64,000 nucleotides of DNA from Telmatactis stephensoni (GCA_029948255.1 JALIZF010001679.1:372001-436000), one strand, 5' to 3'; positions 24,536 to 38,351 are shown, counted from the first letter of the stretch. Numbers and translations: made by a program. The notes: generated from the sequence alone by a model not told the origin.

Positions 24536-25665
24536 CAGTGCGGTCACTGTAAGATATTGGTAGCTCCGATCATAATGATTTAAGCATCAAAAGAGACTTG
24601 AAACACTCCCTAGACTTGCTATCAATTTTTTTTAATGAGGTTTTTGGCGGCGACGCATTTTGCGTTCAAACAGCGGAAGTGCTCCTCAAACAATACTCAG
24701 TCGAGCCACCTTAATTTATTCTACTGTAGATTCACAATATTGTAGTTTAATCTGATTTCCTATGCGCTGCTCTGCTCTGCTTTGGTCTATACTATGCTCC
24801 GCTCTGCTCTGCTTTGGTCGTCTGTTTTGTTATACTCTTTGTGCTTTGAAGAAAGAAAATTCAAATTTGGATTCAATATTATTCCACACTGTGTTCTCTA
24901 CACGTCTAATAAGGCTTTGTTTTTGTTTTTGAAATTGAAGTGTTAAAGGGGTACTTGGATATGAGAATAATTAAAATTGGAAATAACTTGAAACTTAGTA
25001 AAACCTATCTGTATGACTTCTAATAATCACCAAAAGCAATATTCTCTTTACATTCAAACGAATAGAAATTGTCAAGTATTTTAGCATTTAAGTTGTGAGT
25101 AAATGACGTCATTTACTCAACCCTATTGTTTTTTTAGAGTTAATATCAAAGTTTCTCTTTGAAAAATGAGCTTGAAATGCTGATTTTTGGGCAGAGGGTA
25201 GAGAGTAATTTACTACATTCATCTTCAGATAGAAATAAACAGTTTCTAATTTTCATCGATTTTCATCCAAGTAGGCCTTTAAATGTCTAGTTTTTAATAT
25301 GATCTCAAAGTCACTAATGTTTTGTCGTCATAAGCGCAGTGGTAGTCAATCATTTAGACATTTGTGGTATTTTAACATTTAACTTTGTTCACTGGTTTAT
25401 CGTAGTGTATTGTAGTTTCCAATTTCATTTTGAAATTTGTCGTATGTTTGCAAACTTCCTGCATGGCAACGCCGATGAAAGATTGTTGACTTTGATGTCT
25501 GAAACGTCTTTCGAGGTGGGGGAAGTGTATACTACAATTTCTGCTCACACAACCGAGTGGACGACCTTGTTAGAACCTAGCTTATTTTAGGGGATGGGTA
25601 TTTTTCACCGTTTATTCGGTCCAGTTTAGTAAGAAATCCTTATTCTAACTGCAGTTGGCTACACT
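24536..25665 (-). repeat. Partial array unit E (no peptide gene)
   Basis: It begins with the same GCGGTCACTG junction as D and keeps the GCTCTG tract, the TTAA-flanked MITE (24,943-25,282) and the start of the region 3' to the gene, then loses similarity near 25,665 before reaching the gene. Confidence 0.8.
24943..25282. repeat. TTAA-flanked MITE, copy in unit E
   Basis: Same terminal inverted repeats as the C and D copies, about 340 bp, with the ATGACGTCAT-centred palindrome retained near 25,098-25,119. Confidence 0.6.
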
Positions 25666-27435
25666 TAAAGTATGGCAGTTTAGAGCTAAGCTCTGCTGCA
25701 ATTTATTTTGTTTCCTATTTCAATCGTAGTTAAAACTATGTAAATTGTGTGGCCATGGTGGTTGTGTGGTTGTGTGGTTTGAATCTAAGTCAGTGGGTTA
25801 CGATGTAAAATAGTCGCGCGATATGTCGGGAGACCACGAGAAAAGGTTAAAAACACGAGCCGTAGTCGAGATATTTTACCTTTCGGAGTGTTTTCCCAAC
25901 TTCCCAAGTCGTTTAATTCGCCAAGAAACCACGGAAAACTGTCGTATAGCGGAACATAATTACAAGCAAAAACTAAAATTGAATTACTATTGCTGGGTTG
26001 CATCCGTACCTTTGGAAATCCAAAGACAATGAAGTGGTAGCCATGTTGGATGAACAAACAATAAACGCTAATGCGAAATCTTTTGTTGAAGTTCATCCAA
26101 GATGGCTGCCGTGACGTCACATGCAACCCAAAAACAGTTCGTTGGCATCGTTGGCATGTTACTGTAAAAAAAAGGAACTAGAATTCACAACATAGAAAAT
26201 TTCTTTTTTCCGAGATTAGTTTTAACCAATCAGATATATTTCATTGAACAAATTTTTGTTTCTTACTTATTACAACGACAGGCGAAGATTTCCAAAACTG
26301 ACTGTCGCCCCGAGACAACTTTTTCATTCTTCGTTTAACCAACTACGCCATGCCAGCTGTGTATTACTGACGGTGGCCCACAGGGGGCAAAACACAATGC
26401 AAAATTGCTTTGAAAACACAACAAAGTTTTATGGAACACAACAATCTTTCACTGAACACAACAAAGTTTCGTGCAACACAACAAGCTTTCACTGAACACA
26501 ACAAAGTTTCGTGGGACACAACAATTTCTCACAGAACACAACAAGACCCAACAATGTTTTACCGTACACAAGTCTTTCACAAGCAACTAATTAGTTAATG
26601 AGGATGAGAAATTTCTTTCAGATTTTTATATTAATGTCGTTTTGGTTGAACATTTTTCAGGTCCGTGGACATGGAGCTTCAAAGTGGACGAACAACACTG
26701 CTAATTGTATTTAGTCTCATTATGTTCTATATATATTGTATATAAATGGTAAGTTAATCAAACGTTAAATAACGGCGCTTGCTAAAGAAATAATGCAGCA
26801 GTTATAATACATGGTACTCGGATTTCAACCTTCTCCATTCAGAGATCGAAAAGGGTTAAAATTTGAACTATGTTCATATGAATCTGGGCTGTCACGAAAA
26901 CGAAAACCGCGTTTTCTGTCGGATCTTTAAAGATGTAAATCAGAAAACCGTTTTATCTATCAAACGTTTAATAGCGCTGCTTCCTAAAAATAATGGGCAT
27001 CATTTATAAGTAGTGCCATATTTCGACCTTCTCCATCCAGTCCATCCAGAGAAGAAGGTTAAAATCTAGACTATATGCTCATATCTAGGCTGTCAAGGAA
27101 ACGATAGGTGTCAGTAGACAAGCACAAGGAAAAAGCATACGGACTTTAAAGACATTTATCAGAAAACTGTTTTTTATCTATGATTATAAGTGTTTCATTT
27201 TAGAACATGTGTAAGAATTTTTGTTCGGGCGACGTTTGAACTCTGGCCCTGCCCACAGCAGACGTATGCTTACTTGAGTAAAAGAACGAAAAATCGTCGA
27301 AATTTATCCGAATTTTCGTTACTGAAGCTCCGCGCCATCTGAAACATATGGTGCTTGTTTTAGGAATGCCTTTTCGGATTTTCTTTTTTGGTACTTGTAT
27401 TTGGGTACCACATCCAATATGAATATCCCATGCAA
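25666..27435. other. No gene seen; AT-rich DNA with small repeats
   Basis: No exon is supportable. A MITE-like element lies at about 25,996-26,131, with ends GGGTTGCAT and ATGCAACCC and inner inverted segments around GCCAT(G/C)TTGGATGAAC. The minisatellite at 26,300-26,590 is listed separately. Confidence 0.4.
26300..26590 (+). repeat. About 20-bp minisatellite, plus orientation
   Basis: Units of the form AACACAACAAAGTTTC(G/A)TG and AACACAACAATCTTTCACTG alternate from 26,395 on, after a GTGGCCCACAGGGGGC segment. An inverted copy of the whole arrangement lies at 36,345-36,578. Confidence 0.85.
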
Positions 27436-28610
27436 CCCTGGTACGTCAGTGTCACAGTACCACATTATCACAATACCCAGTATCACAGTGCCACGATATC
27501 AATACCACGGTATCACAGCACCGCGGCATCACAGTGCCAGATTATCACGGTATCACAGTACCACGATATCACAGTTCCAAAGTACCACAGTACCATGTAC
27601 CACAGTACCACAGTACCACAGTACCACAGTACCAAGTACCATAGTACCGCAGTACCAAGGTACCAAGGTACCAAGGTACCAAGGTACCAAGGTACCACAG
27701 TACCACAGTACCACAGTACCACAGTACCACAGTACCACAGTACCACAGTACCACAGTACCACAGTACCACAGTACCACAGTACCACAGTACCACAGTACC
27801 ACAGTACCAAGTACCAAGTACCACAGTACCCAAGTACCAAGTACCAAGGTACCACAGTACCAAAGTACCACAGTACCACAGTACCAAGTACCACAGTACC
27901 AAGTATCATAGTACCACAGTACCAAGGTACCAAGTACCACAGTACCACAGTACCACAGTACCACAGTACGGGACCAAGGTACCACAATACCCAGTACCAT
28001 AGTACCACAGTACCAAGTACCATAGTACCACAGTACCAAGGTACCAAGTACCACAGTACCACAGTACCGCAGTACCACAGTACCACAGTACGGGACCAAG
28101 GTACCACAATACCCAGTACCATAGTACCACAGTACCAAGTACCATAGTACCACAGTACCCAGTATCACAGTACCAAGTATCACAGTACCAAGTACCAAAG
28201 TACCAAGGTACCAGGTACCACAGTACCAAATACCAAGTATCATAGTACCACAGTCCAAAGTACCACAGTACCAAGTACCACAGTACCCAGTACCACAGTA
28301 CCACAGTACCACAGTACCAAGTACCAAGTACCAAGTACCAAGTACCAAGGTACCACAGTACCAAAGTACCACAGTACCACAGTACCACAGTACCACAGTA
28401 CCACAGTACCACAGTACCACAGTACCAAGTACCACAGTACCACAGTACCAAGGTACCACAGTACCAAGTATCATTGTACCACAGTACCACAGTACCACAG
28501 TACCAAGTACCACAGTACCAAGGTACCAAGGTACCACAGTACCACAGTACCACAGTAGCAAAGTACCAAGGTCCACAGTACCACAGTACCACAGTACGGG
28601 ACCAAGGTAA

Positions 28611-28712
<102 letters not shown>

Positions 28713-28714
28713 GT

Positions 28715-29050
28715 TGCTTTATTATTGATATTGCCGTGCCAGGAGATACAAGAATTGTTGAAAAAGAGAAGGAAAAGATCAACAAATATTAAGATTTGAG
28801 AAGAGAAATTGCAAGACTTTGGAATGTCAGGGCACAGGTCATCCCTGTTGTTGTGGGAGCACTGGGAATGGTGACAAAAAACCTTGAAAACTACCTCAAG
28901 ACTATCGGAGAAACAATAAGGACTGAACTATTACAGAAAGCTGCTTTGCTTGGCACAGCAAGGATTTTAAGGAAAGTACTCGAAGCCTAAGGCTATAGGT
29001 TATAGCTTGCCTTCGACGAAGATAAAACACCAGTTTCGACCTACTGTGAT
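28715..29050 (+). pseudogene. 3' end of a non-LTR retrotransposon ORF
   Basis: The frame reads IDIAVPGDTRIVEKEKEKI, one TAA, then RREIARLWNVRAQVIPVVVG, ALGMVTKNLENYLKTIG and LLQKAALLGTARILRKVLE before a stop. From general knowledge this is the C-terminal tail of a retroelement reverse transcriptase common in cnidarian genomes. It is short, interrupted and lacks all catalytic motifs. Confidence 0.65.
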
Positions 29051-29052
29051 AA

Positions 29053-29153
<101 letters not shown>

Positions 29154-30591
29154 CCAGTACCATAGTACCACAGTACCAAGTACCATAGTACCACAGTACC
29201 CAGTATCACAGTACCACAGTACCAAGTACCAAGTACCAAGGTACCACAGTACCAAGTACCACAGTACCAAAGTACCACAGTACCACAGTACCAAAGTACC
29301 ACAGTACCACAGTACCACAGTACCAAAGTACCAAGTACCACAGTACCAAAGTACCACAGTACCACAGTACCAAGTACCAAGTTCCAAGGTACCACAGTAT
29401 CACAGTACCACAGTACCAAGTACCAAGTACCAAGGTACCACAGTACCAAGTACCACAGTACCAAAGTACCACAGTACCACAGTACCAAAGTACCACAGTA
29501 CCACAGTACCAAGTACCAAGTACCACAGTACCAAAGTACCAAGTACCACAGTACCACAGTACCACAGTAACAGTACCAAATACCAGTATCATAGTACCAC
29601 AGTCCAAAGTACCACAGTACCAAGTACCACAGTACCCAGTATCACAGTACCAAGGTACCACAGTACCAAGTATCATAGTACCACAGTACCACAGTACCAC
29701 AGTACCAAGGTACCACAGTAGCAAAGTACCAAGGTACCACAGTACCAAGGTACCACAGTACCACAGTACCACAGTACCAAGTACCAAGTACCAAGGTACC
29801 GAGTACCACAGTCCAAAGTACCACAGTACCAAGTACCACAGTACCCAGTATCACAGTACCAAGGTACCACAGTACCAAGTATCATAGTACCACAGTACCA
29901 AGTACCACAGTACCACAGTACCACAGTACCACAGTACCAAGGTACCACAGTAGCAAAGTACCAAGGTACCACAGTACCAAGTACCAAGTACCACAGTACC
30001 AAAGTACCACAGTACCACAGTACCAAGTACCAAGTTCCAAGGTACCACAGTACCACAGTACCACAGTACCAAATACCAAGTATCATAGTACCACAGTCCA
30101 AAGTACCACAGTACCAAGTACCACAGTACCCAGTATCACAGTACCAAGGTACCACAGTACCAAGTATCATAGTACCACAGTACCACAGTACCACAGTACC
30201 AAGGTACCACAGTAGCAAAGTACCAAGGTACCACAGTACCAAGGTACCACAGTACCACAGTACCACAGTACCAAGTACCAAGTACCAAGGTACCGAGTAC
30301 CACAGTCCAAAGTACCACAGTACCAAGTACCACAGTACCCAGTATCACAGTACCAAGGTACCACAGTACCAAGTATCATAGTACCACAGTACCAAGTACC
30401 ACAGTACCACAGTACCACAGTACCACAGTACCACAGTACCAAGGTACCACAGTAGCAAAGTACCAAGGTACCACAGTACCAAGTACCACAGTACCACAGT
30501 ACCAAGTACCAAGTACCAAGTACCAAGTACCAAGTACCACAGTACCAAGTACCATAGTACCAAGGTACCACAGTACCAAGTACCACACTAG

Positions 30592-31468
30592 TACTTTGAG
30601 TTGTTTGTACGTCGTTAAATGTCATTGATGTCTTGAATGTATAATACTTCAGGATACTTCTAATACTGTTGAACTGTTTGTCAATTATAAAATGCACACA
30701 AATTTTAGAATTGCTGTCGTACAACTTACGCGTTATAATAAATTATATGCGGGATCGCCTTGTAGCTTGTCGCTGAAATCAGTTATACAACAATGCAGAA
30801 TTGCTAGTTGGACTATTTTTGGTCGTTATCGAAAGACATTTATTCATTCCTCAATAATATCTGAATATTGCTCTCCATTTATAAAAAACACACACACACA
30901 CACACACACAACAGGAAATGTTTACTGACTAACTGTCATTCAGCGGAGACTCGGTAGCCGCGATTTAATTCGGCGAATTTTAAGCTTCTAAAAGTTCAAA
31001 TCTTCAGTTTTACATTCAGTCAAAATATGATTCTGGCACATAAATTTTTAAAGAAGATACGTGTTACTTGTGGTAATCATACGAAGGAAATCCTGAAGAA
31101 ATAATAGAGAAGTGTGTTGTGTTTGGCTGAGTCTCGCGGGGATCTAATTTCCATGACATATAACAGCGCTGCGCTATTTCTGGTATAATTTAATTTTTGG
31201 CGCCAAAACCACTGAATACATTTTGCTCAGTCACAGCTGTCATGCTGCAATTGCTTCATTTACTTGACATTTTTATACTGGCATTTTTCAATCTCTTTCA
31301 TTTACAGCAGATTATTGCTGCATATGGTATATTCATGCTCCTCCGAAGGAGTAGTTGCTCGGGTGGGCCAGCCCGAAAACGTATGTTACTCTGGCTCTCC
31401 CTACAACTAATGTTGTTGAATAAACTAATGTTGTTGTAGTTAATTGCGAGAACATCCTGTTGTACTCA
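30592..31468. other. Unique spacer between the two satellite arms; no gene seen
   Basis: About 0.88 kb of non-satellite DNA including a short (CA)n run at 30,888-30,910. Short open frames show no recognisable domain. Confidence 0.45.
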
Positions 31469-32855
31469 ATTTGGTACTGTGGTAGTCATGGTACTGTGGT
31501 ACCTTGGTACTGTGGTACTGTGGTACTGTGGTACTGTGGTACTGTGGTACTGTGATACTGTGGTACTGTGGTACTGTGGTACTGTGGTACTTGGTACTGT
31601 GGTACTGTGGTACCTTGGTACTATGGTACTTGGTATACTTGGTACTGTGGTACTTGGTACTGTGGTACCTTGGTACTATGGTACTTGGTACTTGGTACTG
31701 TGGTACCTTGGTACTGTGGTACCTTGGTACTGTGGTACCTTGGTACTTTGCTACTGTGGTACTTTGCTACTGTGGTACCTTGGTACTTGGTACTGTGGTA
31801 CCTTGGTACTGTGGTACTGTGGTACTGTGGTACCTTGGTACTGTGGTACCTTGGTACTATGGTACTTGGTACTTGGTACTGTGGTACTTGGTACTGTGGT
31901 ACCTTGGTACTATGGTACTTGGTACTTGGTACTGTGGTACCTTGGTACTGTGGTACCTTGGTACTGTGGTACCTTGGTACTGTGGTACCTTGGTACTTTG
32001 CTACTGTGGTACTTTGCTACTGTGGTACCTTGGTACTTGGTACTGTGGTACCTTGGTACTGTGGTACCTTGGTACTGTGGTACCTTGGTACTGTGGTATC
32101 TTGGTACTATGGTACCTTGGTACTATGGTACTGTGGTACTTGGTACTGTGGTACTGTGGTACCTGGGTACTTGGTACTTGGTACTGTGGTACTGTGGTAC
32201 TGTGGAACTTTGCTACTGTGGAACTGTGGTACTTGGTACTATGGTACTGTGGTACTGTGGTACTGTGGTACTGTGGTACTTTGCTACTGTGGAACTGTGG
32301 TACTTGGTATTGTGGTACTGTGGTACTTGGTACTGTGGTACTTGGTACTGTGGTACTGTGGTACATGGTACTGTGATACTGTGGTACTGTGGTACTGTGG
32401 TACTGTGGTACTGTGGTACTGTGGTACTTAGTACTGTGGTACTGTGGTACTTGGTACTGTGGTACTTGGTACCTTGGTACTGTGGTACTTGGTACTGTGG
32501 TACTTGGTACTGTGGTACTGTGGTACTTGGTACTGTGGTACTGTGGTACTGTGGTACTGTGATACTGTGGTACTGTGGTACTGTGGTACTGTGGTACTTG
32601 GTACTGTGGTACATGGTACTGTGGTACTGTGGTACTGTGGTACATGGTACTGTGATACTTGGTACTGTGGTACCGTGGTACTGTGGTACTGTGGTACTTG
32701 GTACTTGGTACTTGGTACTGTGGTACTGTGATACTTGGTACTGTGGTACTGTGGTACTGTGGTACTGTGGTACCGTGACACCGTGGTACCGTGACACCGC
32801 GTTGCCGTGACACCCCGGTGCCGTGACTCCGCGGTACGGTGACACCGCTAATGCC
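31469..32855 (-). repeat. GTACCACA satellite, short inverted arm (about 1.4 kb)
   Basis: The same repeat as the long arm but reversed (GGTACTGT/GGTACTTG units on the plus strand). The outer edge (32,775-32,855) is degenerate with GGTACCGTGACACCG units, mirroring the degenerate outer edge of the long arm. Confidence 0.97.
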
Positions 32856-34600
32856 GGGGTTATGGGATTCCAGTCTTAGTTCATTTTTGAGCACCTTTTC
32901 GTCTTATAATTCTCGGTATTTTCGGGTACTATGTTACGTGTAGCATGGGAAATTTGATAAGAATCCATTCCTATTTCAGGCATGGTATACTCGGTTGTAC
33001 TTCTGCATGTAGCTTTTGTGCAAAACGTTTCACGATCTGTTGCAAGGTTGGTATGGCTTCAGAAAAAGAACTCGTTTCTACTTCTCTAACTGTTGCGCGC
33101 ACCTGTTGCAGGGTCGGACACACGCACGATGCATGTTGTGTACAATGTTACAAGCTACAGGGAAAATAACATCTTTTGTTCTGGGTTTCTACAAATTAAG
33201 AAACAAGCCCCATTAACAATAGCCGCAGCTCAGCTGGTCGCATGCGCATGAGAAAGTCAGAGGGGTAGTGAAGGGTTCTAGTTCTTTCCCAACCCCACCC
33301 CACCCCCTTCCCCACCCCAAGATTGATATGGGATATTAAAATAGGTACCGATTATGATAAAAAACAGCTTTGGACATCAGTTCTTCGGTTTTCGAAATTA
33401 GTTCCCGTTCCCTAACCACAAGACTAACATCAAAAATAACGACTAAATCCAGGAGAATATAATCAGGTGACTTGAGACTCCGCACACACCCTTATAAAAA
33501 CCTTGACGTGTTGTCCCCCATTCGATTTCTTTTTAGAACACGCGCGATTCGAACGAATTCACCTTGCGCTGGAAGCAAATGAATGTAAATGTTCAAAATT
33601 GACGAGCGCGCGTAAGTGACCTGTGGTTTAAATATAGCACAAATAATGCGATGAAACATGTCAAATCACGTGACGTGCGTGTCTCAGTCTGGTGCATACT
33701 CTGGTTTTTACAACCAGGTAATTTTAGTTATCTTGACTATGTATAGGATAATTCGTCAGTCAGAGCAGTGAATCACTTGAAAGATTTCATCATGTAATGA
33801 AAGCGCTATGGAAGATTTAAAAGGTTTACTTTTTTGTGTTAATAAGTTTCTAGGCAGAAATGGCATTTCCCAATATTTTGAATACGACAATATAAAAACT
33901 TGCACAAGTTTGGCATTCTGCATTACGAGATTCTCTGTGGAGTTTTCGGGGATACATTTTGACGAGATCAGTTATAATTTAATTTCTCGTCTACTTACAC
34001 AATTAAACTAAAATCGACCATGTAACTAACAAATTTGGTGTTAATATTGAAGAACAAACGCGTACATGTAAACAACTACGAGCTTTGTTTTAAAATGATC
34101 GATGAGCTAAAAGTATCAATCCAAATTTTAACTCACCTTAACTTATAAAATAACTTACCTTTGCTGATGTCTTAATCTGATTACGCTCTAGGGATATTCC
34201 TGAAATAAGAAACGTGGATTCCAACTGAACATCTTCAGTGAGGCCGATCATTTAACTTTGCAACGGAAATAAAAATCCATAAGTAATATCGTACGTAACG
34301 GCTTGAAGCTAGCTGTACTTAAATTAATCATGGAAATTTATTGATCCCTCTTCAATCGACTAGATTTTGATTGGTTCTTCTCTCTCCCTAGGGAATTGGG
34401 ACAAATCGATGGAGTAAAACAATGCAGACAAGCTCGATGTTCCTGAAAACTTATTCTTTTATTGTCTCTTTCTATTTATTTACAAAACAGCTATTTTTTG
34501 ATAGCTGGACTCTGATTGGTTCATTTCTTTCCCTGGGGAGTATTAGCATAACAATGAAACTTCGCCGAATAGACTACCCCGATTAGTCATTAAATTTATT
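32856..34600. other. No gene seen
   Basis: AT-rich intergenic DNA. A C-rich patch lies at 33,288-33,320. A 67-codon open frame at 33,808-34,011 shows no recognisable motif or splice context. Confidence 0.4.
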
Positions 34601-34603
34601 AAG

Positions 34604-34910
34604 TGTCTAGGTAGCGCAGCGGTCTAAGGTGATATCTAAAGGTATGGATTAGGGTCCGGATATCGTCTCCCTCCCTGGCCTTCGGGCTAAGATAACTGTA
34701 ATATGTAGCACCGGGATAGCGTGGATGTGGCCGAAATCTTCATCCGTAACGTAAGTCGATTCGATGTCTCAGCTTCTCAGAATGTCTCGGGAGAATCGTC
34801 CCAAAATTTCTTTTTCTTTTTTTCTTTTACAGTTATTCATTCAGTCTGTTATTTTATTTCCGGGGGGTGCTCTTTAAGGGGTTACAGGTTCGATCCTCGT
34901 TGACGCCAGA
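34604..34910 (+). repeat. Possible SINE remnant with separated tRNA-like boxes
   Basis: TAGCGCAGCGGTCTAAGG at about 34,612 resembles a tRNA A-box region; CAGGTTCGATCC at about 34,885 resembles a B box. They are about 270 bases apart, far more than in a tRNA gene, so a tRNA is not called. An interrupted tRNA-derived SINE is possible. Confidence 0.25.
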
Positions 34911-34919
34911 TTCTTTTCT

Positions 34920-35240
34920 GATCTCTTTTTTCTTCATTTTTTCCGTTTCTTTCCCGAGCTTTAAGTTAAAATTACATCTTTTGGAACTTGTTTTTAAATG
35001 TTTGGTGTTTTTTTATATTTTTTTCTGATAAATTTCATTTTCACTTTTTATTTTTAATTATAATTATTCATATATCTTACTAATGGGCTCCTGACATTAC
35101 AAATTTCTTTCTTTTTTTTTTTTTTCCTTTTTTAATTTCCTTTTCTTTTTTCGAATGTCTGGACGTTTTTTCCTACTTTTTTCTTTTTTCGAATATCAGG
35201 ACTTTTTTCTCGCAAGTGATAATATTTTTACTTTTAAATA
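34920..35240. other. T-rich low-complexity stretch
   Basis: Long runs of T with CTTTTT patterns on the plus strand. No gene. Confidence 0.6.
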
Positions 35241-35456
35241 CCTATTTGAATAATAAAATTGGAAACCACTTCTTACAAATTCCTGACTTACATTAGAATT
35301 TGTCCCCGTAGCATGAATTCAAATCGCTTTGTTTTGATTTTATGCGTCATGTAGCAAATACATACAATTATTTTATCCTGCACTAAGCCCACACCATAGA
35401 AAATACAGCAAATAATGGCAATGCCTCATGGGAAGAGACAGATGAATACCGCCGAA

Positions 35457-35614
35457 TATACACCCTTCTAATAAATGCTATAACGTGTTGTTTTCCGCGA
35501 TTGACGTCAAATTTATTCTTTTGAAACTTGTACAATGTGAATGCAATTGAAAAGAATAAATTGACGTCAAGTGAGGAAAACAAGCATTGTGGGATTTATT
35601 AGAAGGGTGTATAC
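35457..35614. repeat. 158-bp MITE
   Basis: The ends TATACACCCTTCTAATAAAT and ATTTATTAGAAGGGTGTATA are perfect 20-base inverted repeats. Pairing continues inward through GTTTTCC/GGAAAAC and ATTGACGTCAA. No coding capacity. Confidence 0.8.
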
Positions 35615-35692
35615 AACGGCTTTCCTGCTTTCTGACTGGCTGTATTCGCTATGGTGTGGGATAAATACGATATAATGCCTGGTTCACGCTAA

Positions 35693-35905
35693 CGACGCAA
35701 GACGACACAAGACAACACAAGACGACGCAAGACAACGGAAAACCACACAAGACCACGCACGATGACTCAACACAACGCATGCAAGACGACGCAAGACAAC
35801 GCAAGACGAAGCAAGACGACGCAAGACAACGAAAGACAATTAACGCAAGACGACGCAAGACAACACAAGACAACGCACGACAACGAAAGACAATGCAAGC
35901 CCGCG
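35693..35905 (+). repeat. CAAGACGACG/CAAGACAACG decamer minisatellite
   Basis: About 20 degenerate units with a 10-base period (GCAAGACGAC, GCAAGACAAC). Open frames across it are artefacts of the repeat. Confidence 0.85.
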
Positions 35906-36344
35906 CACAAGAAAAATAAAACCTTCCGTTCTTTTGCGCTAGCGTTTATGCTTGCGTCGCTACTTTTACAAGTGAAAACACGACCTTGGCGTTGTCTTGC
36001 TTCGAAAACCAGGCTATCGTTTTCACTGTTCTCCGATTGTGCTGTATGTGCCACCTGATCGACGTACACCAGAACGTTCCATTTGAACACGCAAATAGGG
36101 ATGAGTGGAGGAGAGGGATGAGGGAAAGAGGTAACAAGCTATCCCTGAGTTCCGAGACTTAAAAAAGCATTAATCTTTAATTTTGAACTCAATATTTGCC
36201 ATGATGTTTGAAAAAATCAGTCATTTTGAGAGCATTTTTAACAGGGTATATTTGGCTTTCGACCAGCTGGAAATGACCGTTACCAGACATAATCCACGGA
36301 TAATCAGACTGTGAAGCCTGTGGCAGCTGTGCTTGTGAAAGAGT

Positions 36345-36578
36345 CGAGTGTTGCCCCGTGAAAGATTTTTGTTGCTTATGAAAGACTTGTGTACTGTGAA
36401 ACTTTGTTGTGTTCTGTGAGAGATTGTTGTGTTCCACGAAACTTTGTGTTCAGTGAAAGATTGTTGTGTTCTACGAAACTTTGTTGTGTTCAGCTGAAAT
36501 ATTGTTGTGTTCCACGAAACTTTGTTGTGTTTTCAAAGGAATTTTGCATTGTGTTTCGCCCCTGTGGGCCACCGTAGT
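36345..36578 (-). repeat. About 20-bp minisatellite, inverted copy of 26,300-26,590
   Basis: Units TTGTTGTGTTC(C/T)ACGAAAC and TGTTCAGTGAAAGATTG are the complement of the 26.4 kb array, and the edge GCCCCTGTGGGCCACC complements GGTGGCCCACAGGGGGC there. Confidence 0.85.
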
Positions 36579-36599
36579 GTAGAGATTTTTTAACACAAA

Positions 36600-37007
36600 C
36601 TAGACGCACATAGTGCGTTTACTCGTGTTCAAGTGGAATTCAGTCTGGCATGAGAATAAATATGTTTTAAAGCCAGTTTAGTCACGTTTTGAGTTCGGTA
36701 CTGAACTCGTCAGTAGAATTACTCTGAATCACTTTAACATAGCTTACAAGAATCGCTTACTTCATCTAAACGAAGATATCATATCTTCTTTACTGAAATA
36801 ATACAGAATCACTGTGAAATCTAAATAATTTTGTAAATTTTACTTTCGATTCGTTTAGACACGCGTGAAGCTGTCAAAGCTGCTATAATGCAATGACTGT
36901 ATTTATAGAGGAATTTAAGGTTATTAAATGTTCGTGGCTCGTGAAAAATCCTGCATGTTTTGCAAACCTAGACTCGTGCCGGCCTACGGCCTGGACACGA
37001 GTAACTA
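36600..37007 (-). mobile_element. Helitron-like non-autonomous element H1
   Basis: Read on the minus strand it starts TAGTTACTCGTGTCC and ends with the hairpin ACGCACTATGTGCGT followed by CTAG and a flanking T. The terminal hairpin plus CTRR end and the T flank are Helitron features. A second hairpin (36,972-37,002) lies at the other end. It encodes nothing. Confidence 0.55.
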
Positions 37008-37009
37008 TT

Positions 37010-38180
37010 GGTGAACAGTCAATACATAATTCAAATCCGGCAACAGCTAGCTTCTCGTTTACCAGCCAAAGTCCCAAAAGTTTTCAAACTGTTTTGTCAA
37101 AACGCCGCTTTGAGCCGCACTGATTAGTCAATAGTACGACAAATGTGATCGGTATATATTTAACACACTTCTTCGGACTTCTTCGTAAATTTCAGTCGAA
37201 GTAACTTTCCTTCCCTTGAGATGTACAGACGCGTCTGCCAGAAAACAAAAAAGGGCGCGAAAATAGTTTCCCGGCGTTACTTCCCTCAGAGCTACAATTC
37301 AATTTCTTATTTCGCTGAAATTGCTCTTTATTTCTCGCACATCGATGGTAATGATTATATTTAAAGGCAATGATTTTTTATTGTTCATTTCTATTTTTTT
37401 ACCTGCAACAATCACTGCTTCTAGGATAGAAATTGGGTTTCCTGTCCTATAATTTGTTTCGCGCGAAAACCCTAGGTATAGTCGGTATAGGGTATGACAA
37501 TTATTGCTCAGTGCTCACATCCCGAAAACAGGATGTGACTGACGCAGACAATTTTCCCGGAACCCATTTTTATCAGTTCGTTAGATTGTTCGATTCAAAT
37601 ATTCGCCAGTAGCGTGCGCTAATTAATAAAAGTTGGTCCAGTTCTGGACTACGCGGTAGCTTTCAGTTCTAGTTTTCATTGTCATAAAAAGTGTAATAAC
37701 AGTGCTAAACGAACCATTTCATCAAAAAGGAAATGATCTGTTATAATTAAAATGTTGTCACCAATCACTAATCGCCGATTGCCATGCGCCATTCGCCCCG
37801 TCAACCTTTTTTGAAATAGCTATATGTCATCAGACAGTCTCTTTAAGGGGAGCCCTGTTGCAGGGTGGAATTTTTCAAAGACAGTTGCAAACGACCACTA
37901 ACCAATTCTGCCGTACACAAATGACCTGACTGAATATGAAAAACTATCAATGTTTCACTTGAAAGGAAACTCACATGTTTTACTTGTCTCCCAGTGGAGA
38001 TGAAGAACTAGTTTCATACGACTTCACGAATCAGCATGATCAAATTTAACAAAAATTGTGAATAAAGCAACAGTTTTAACTCATAATGATGTTCTGTTTG
38101 ATTTTCTGTGTATTCTGGGGAATTTCCAGCCAATATTGTGCTCATTTTAAGGAGCTTTTAGGCGATTTTTCCCCGTTTAT
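37010..38180. other. No gene seen
   Basis: AT-rich intergenic DNA. From about 38,085 it resembles the foldback arm at 9.4 kb, and from about 38,180 the copy found downstream of the Cys-rich peptide gene (about 42,510). Confidence 0.4.
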
Positions 38181-38351
38181 GTACAAATGATGAACACGAC
38201 ACTTGCGGCGCCGCTAAGCTGTGATATGGTTTCGTCAGAACATTTATTTTAATCGTAGTTCAGTATCACGGCTATCATAGCAGGACTTGCGGAAGATCGA
38301 GCATAGCAGCACATCAGTCATTTTAAACTTTCATTTTATAATGTCATAGTT

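Noticed and set aside
34604..34910. Possible tRNA gene
   Set aside because: A-box-like and B-box-like segments are about 270 bases apart and no cloverleaf can be drawn; kept only as a weak SINE remnant.
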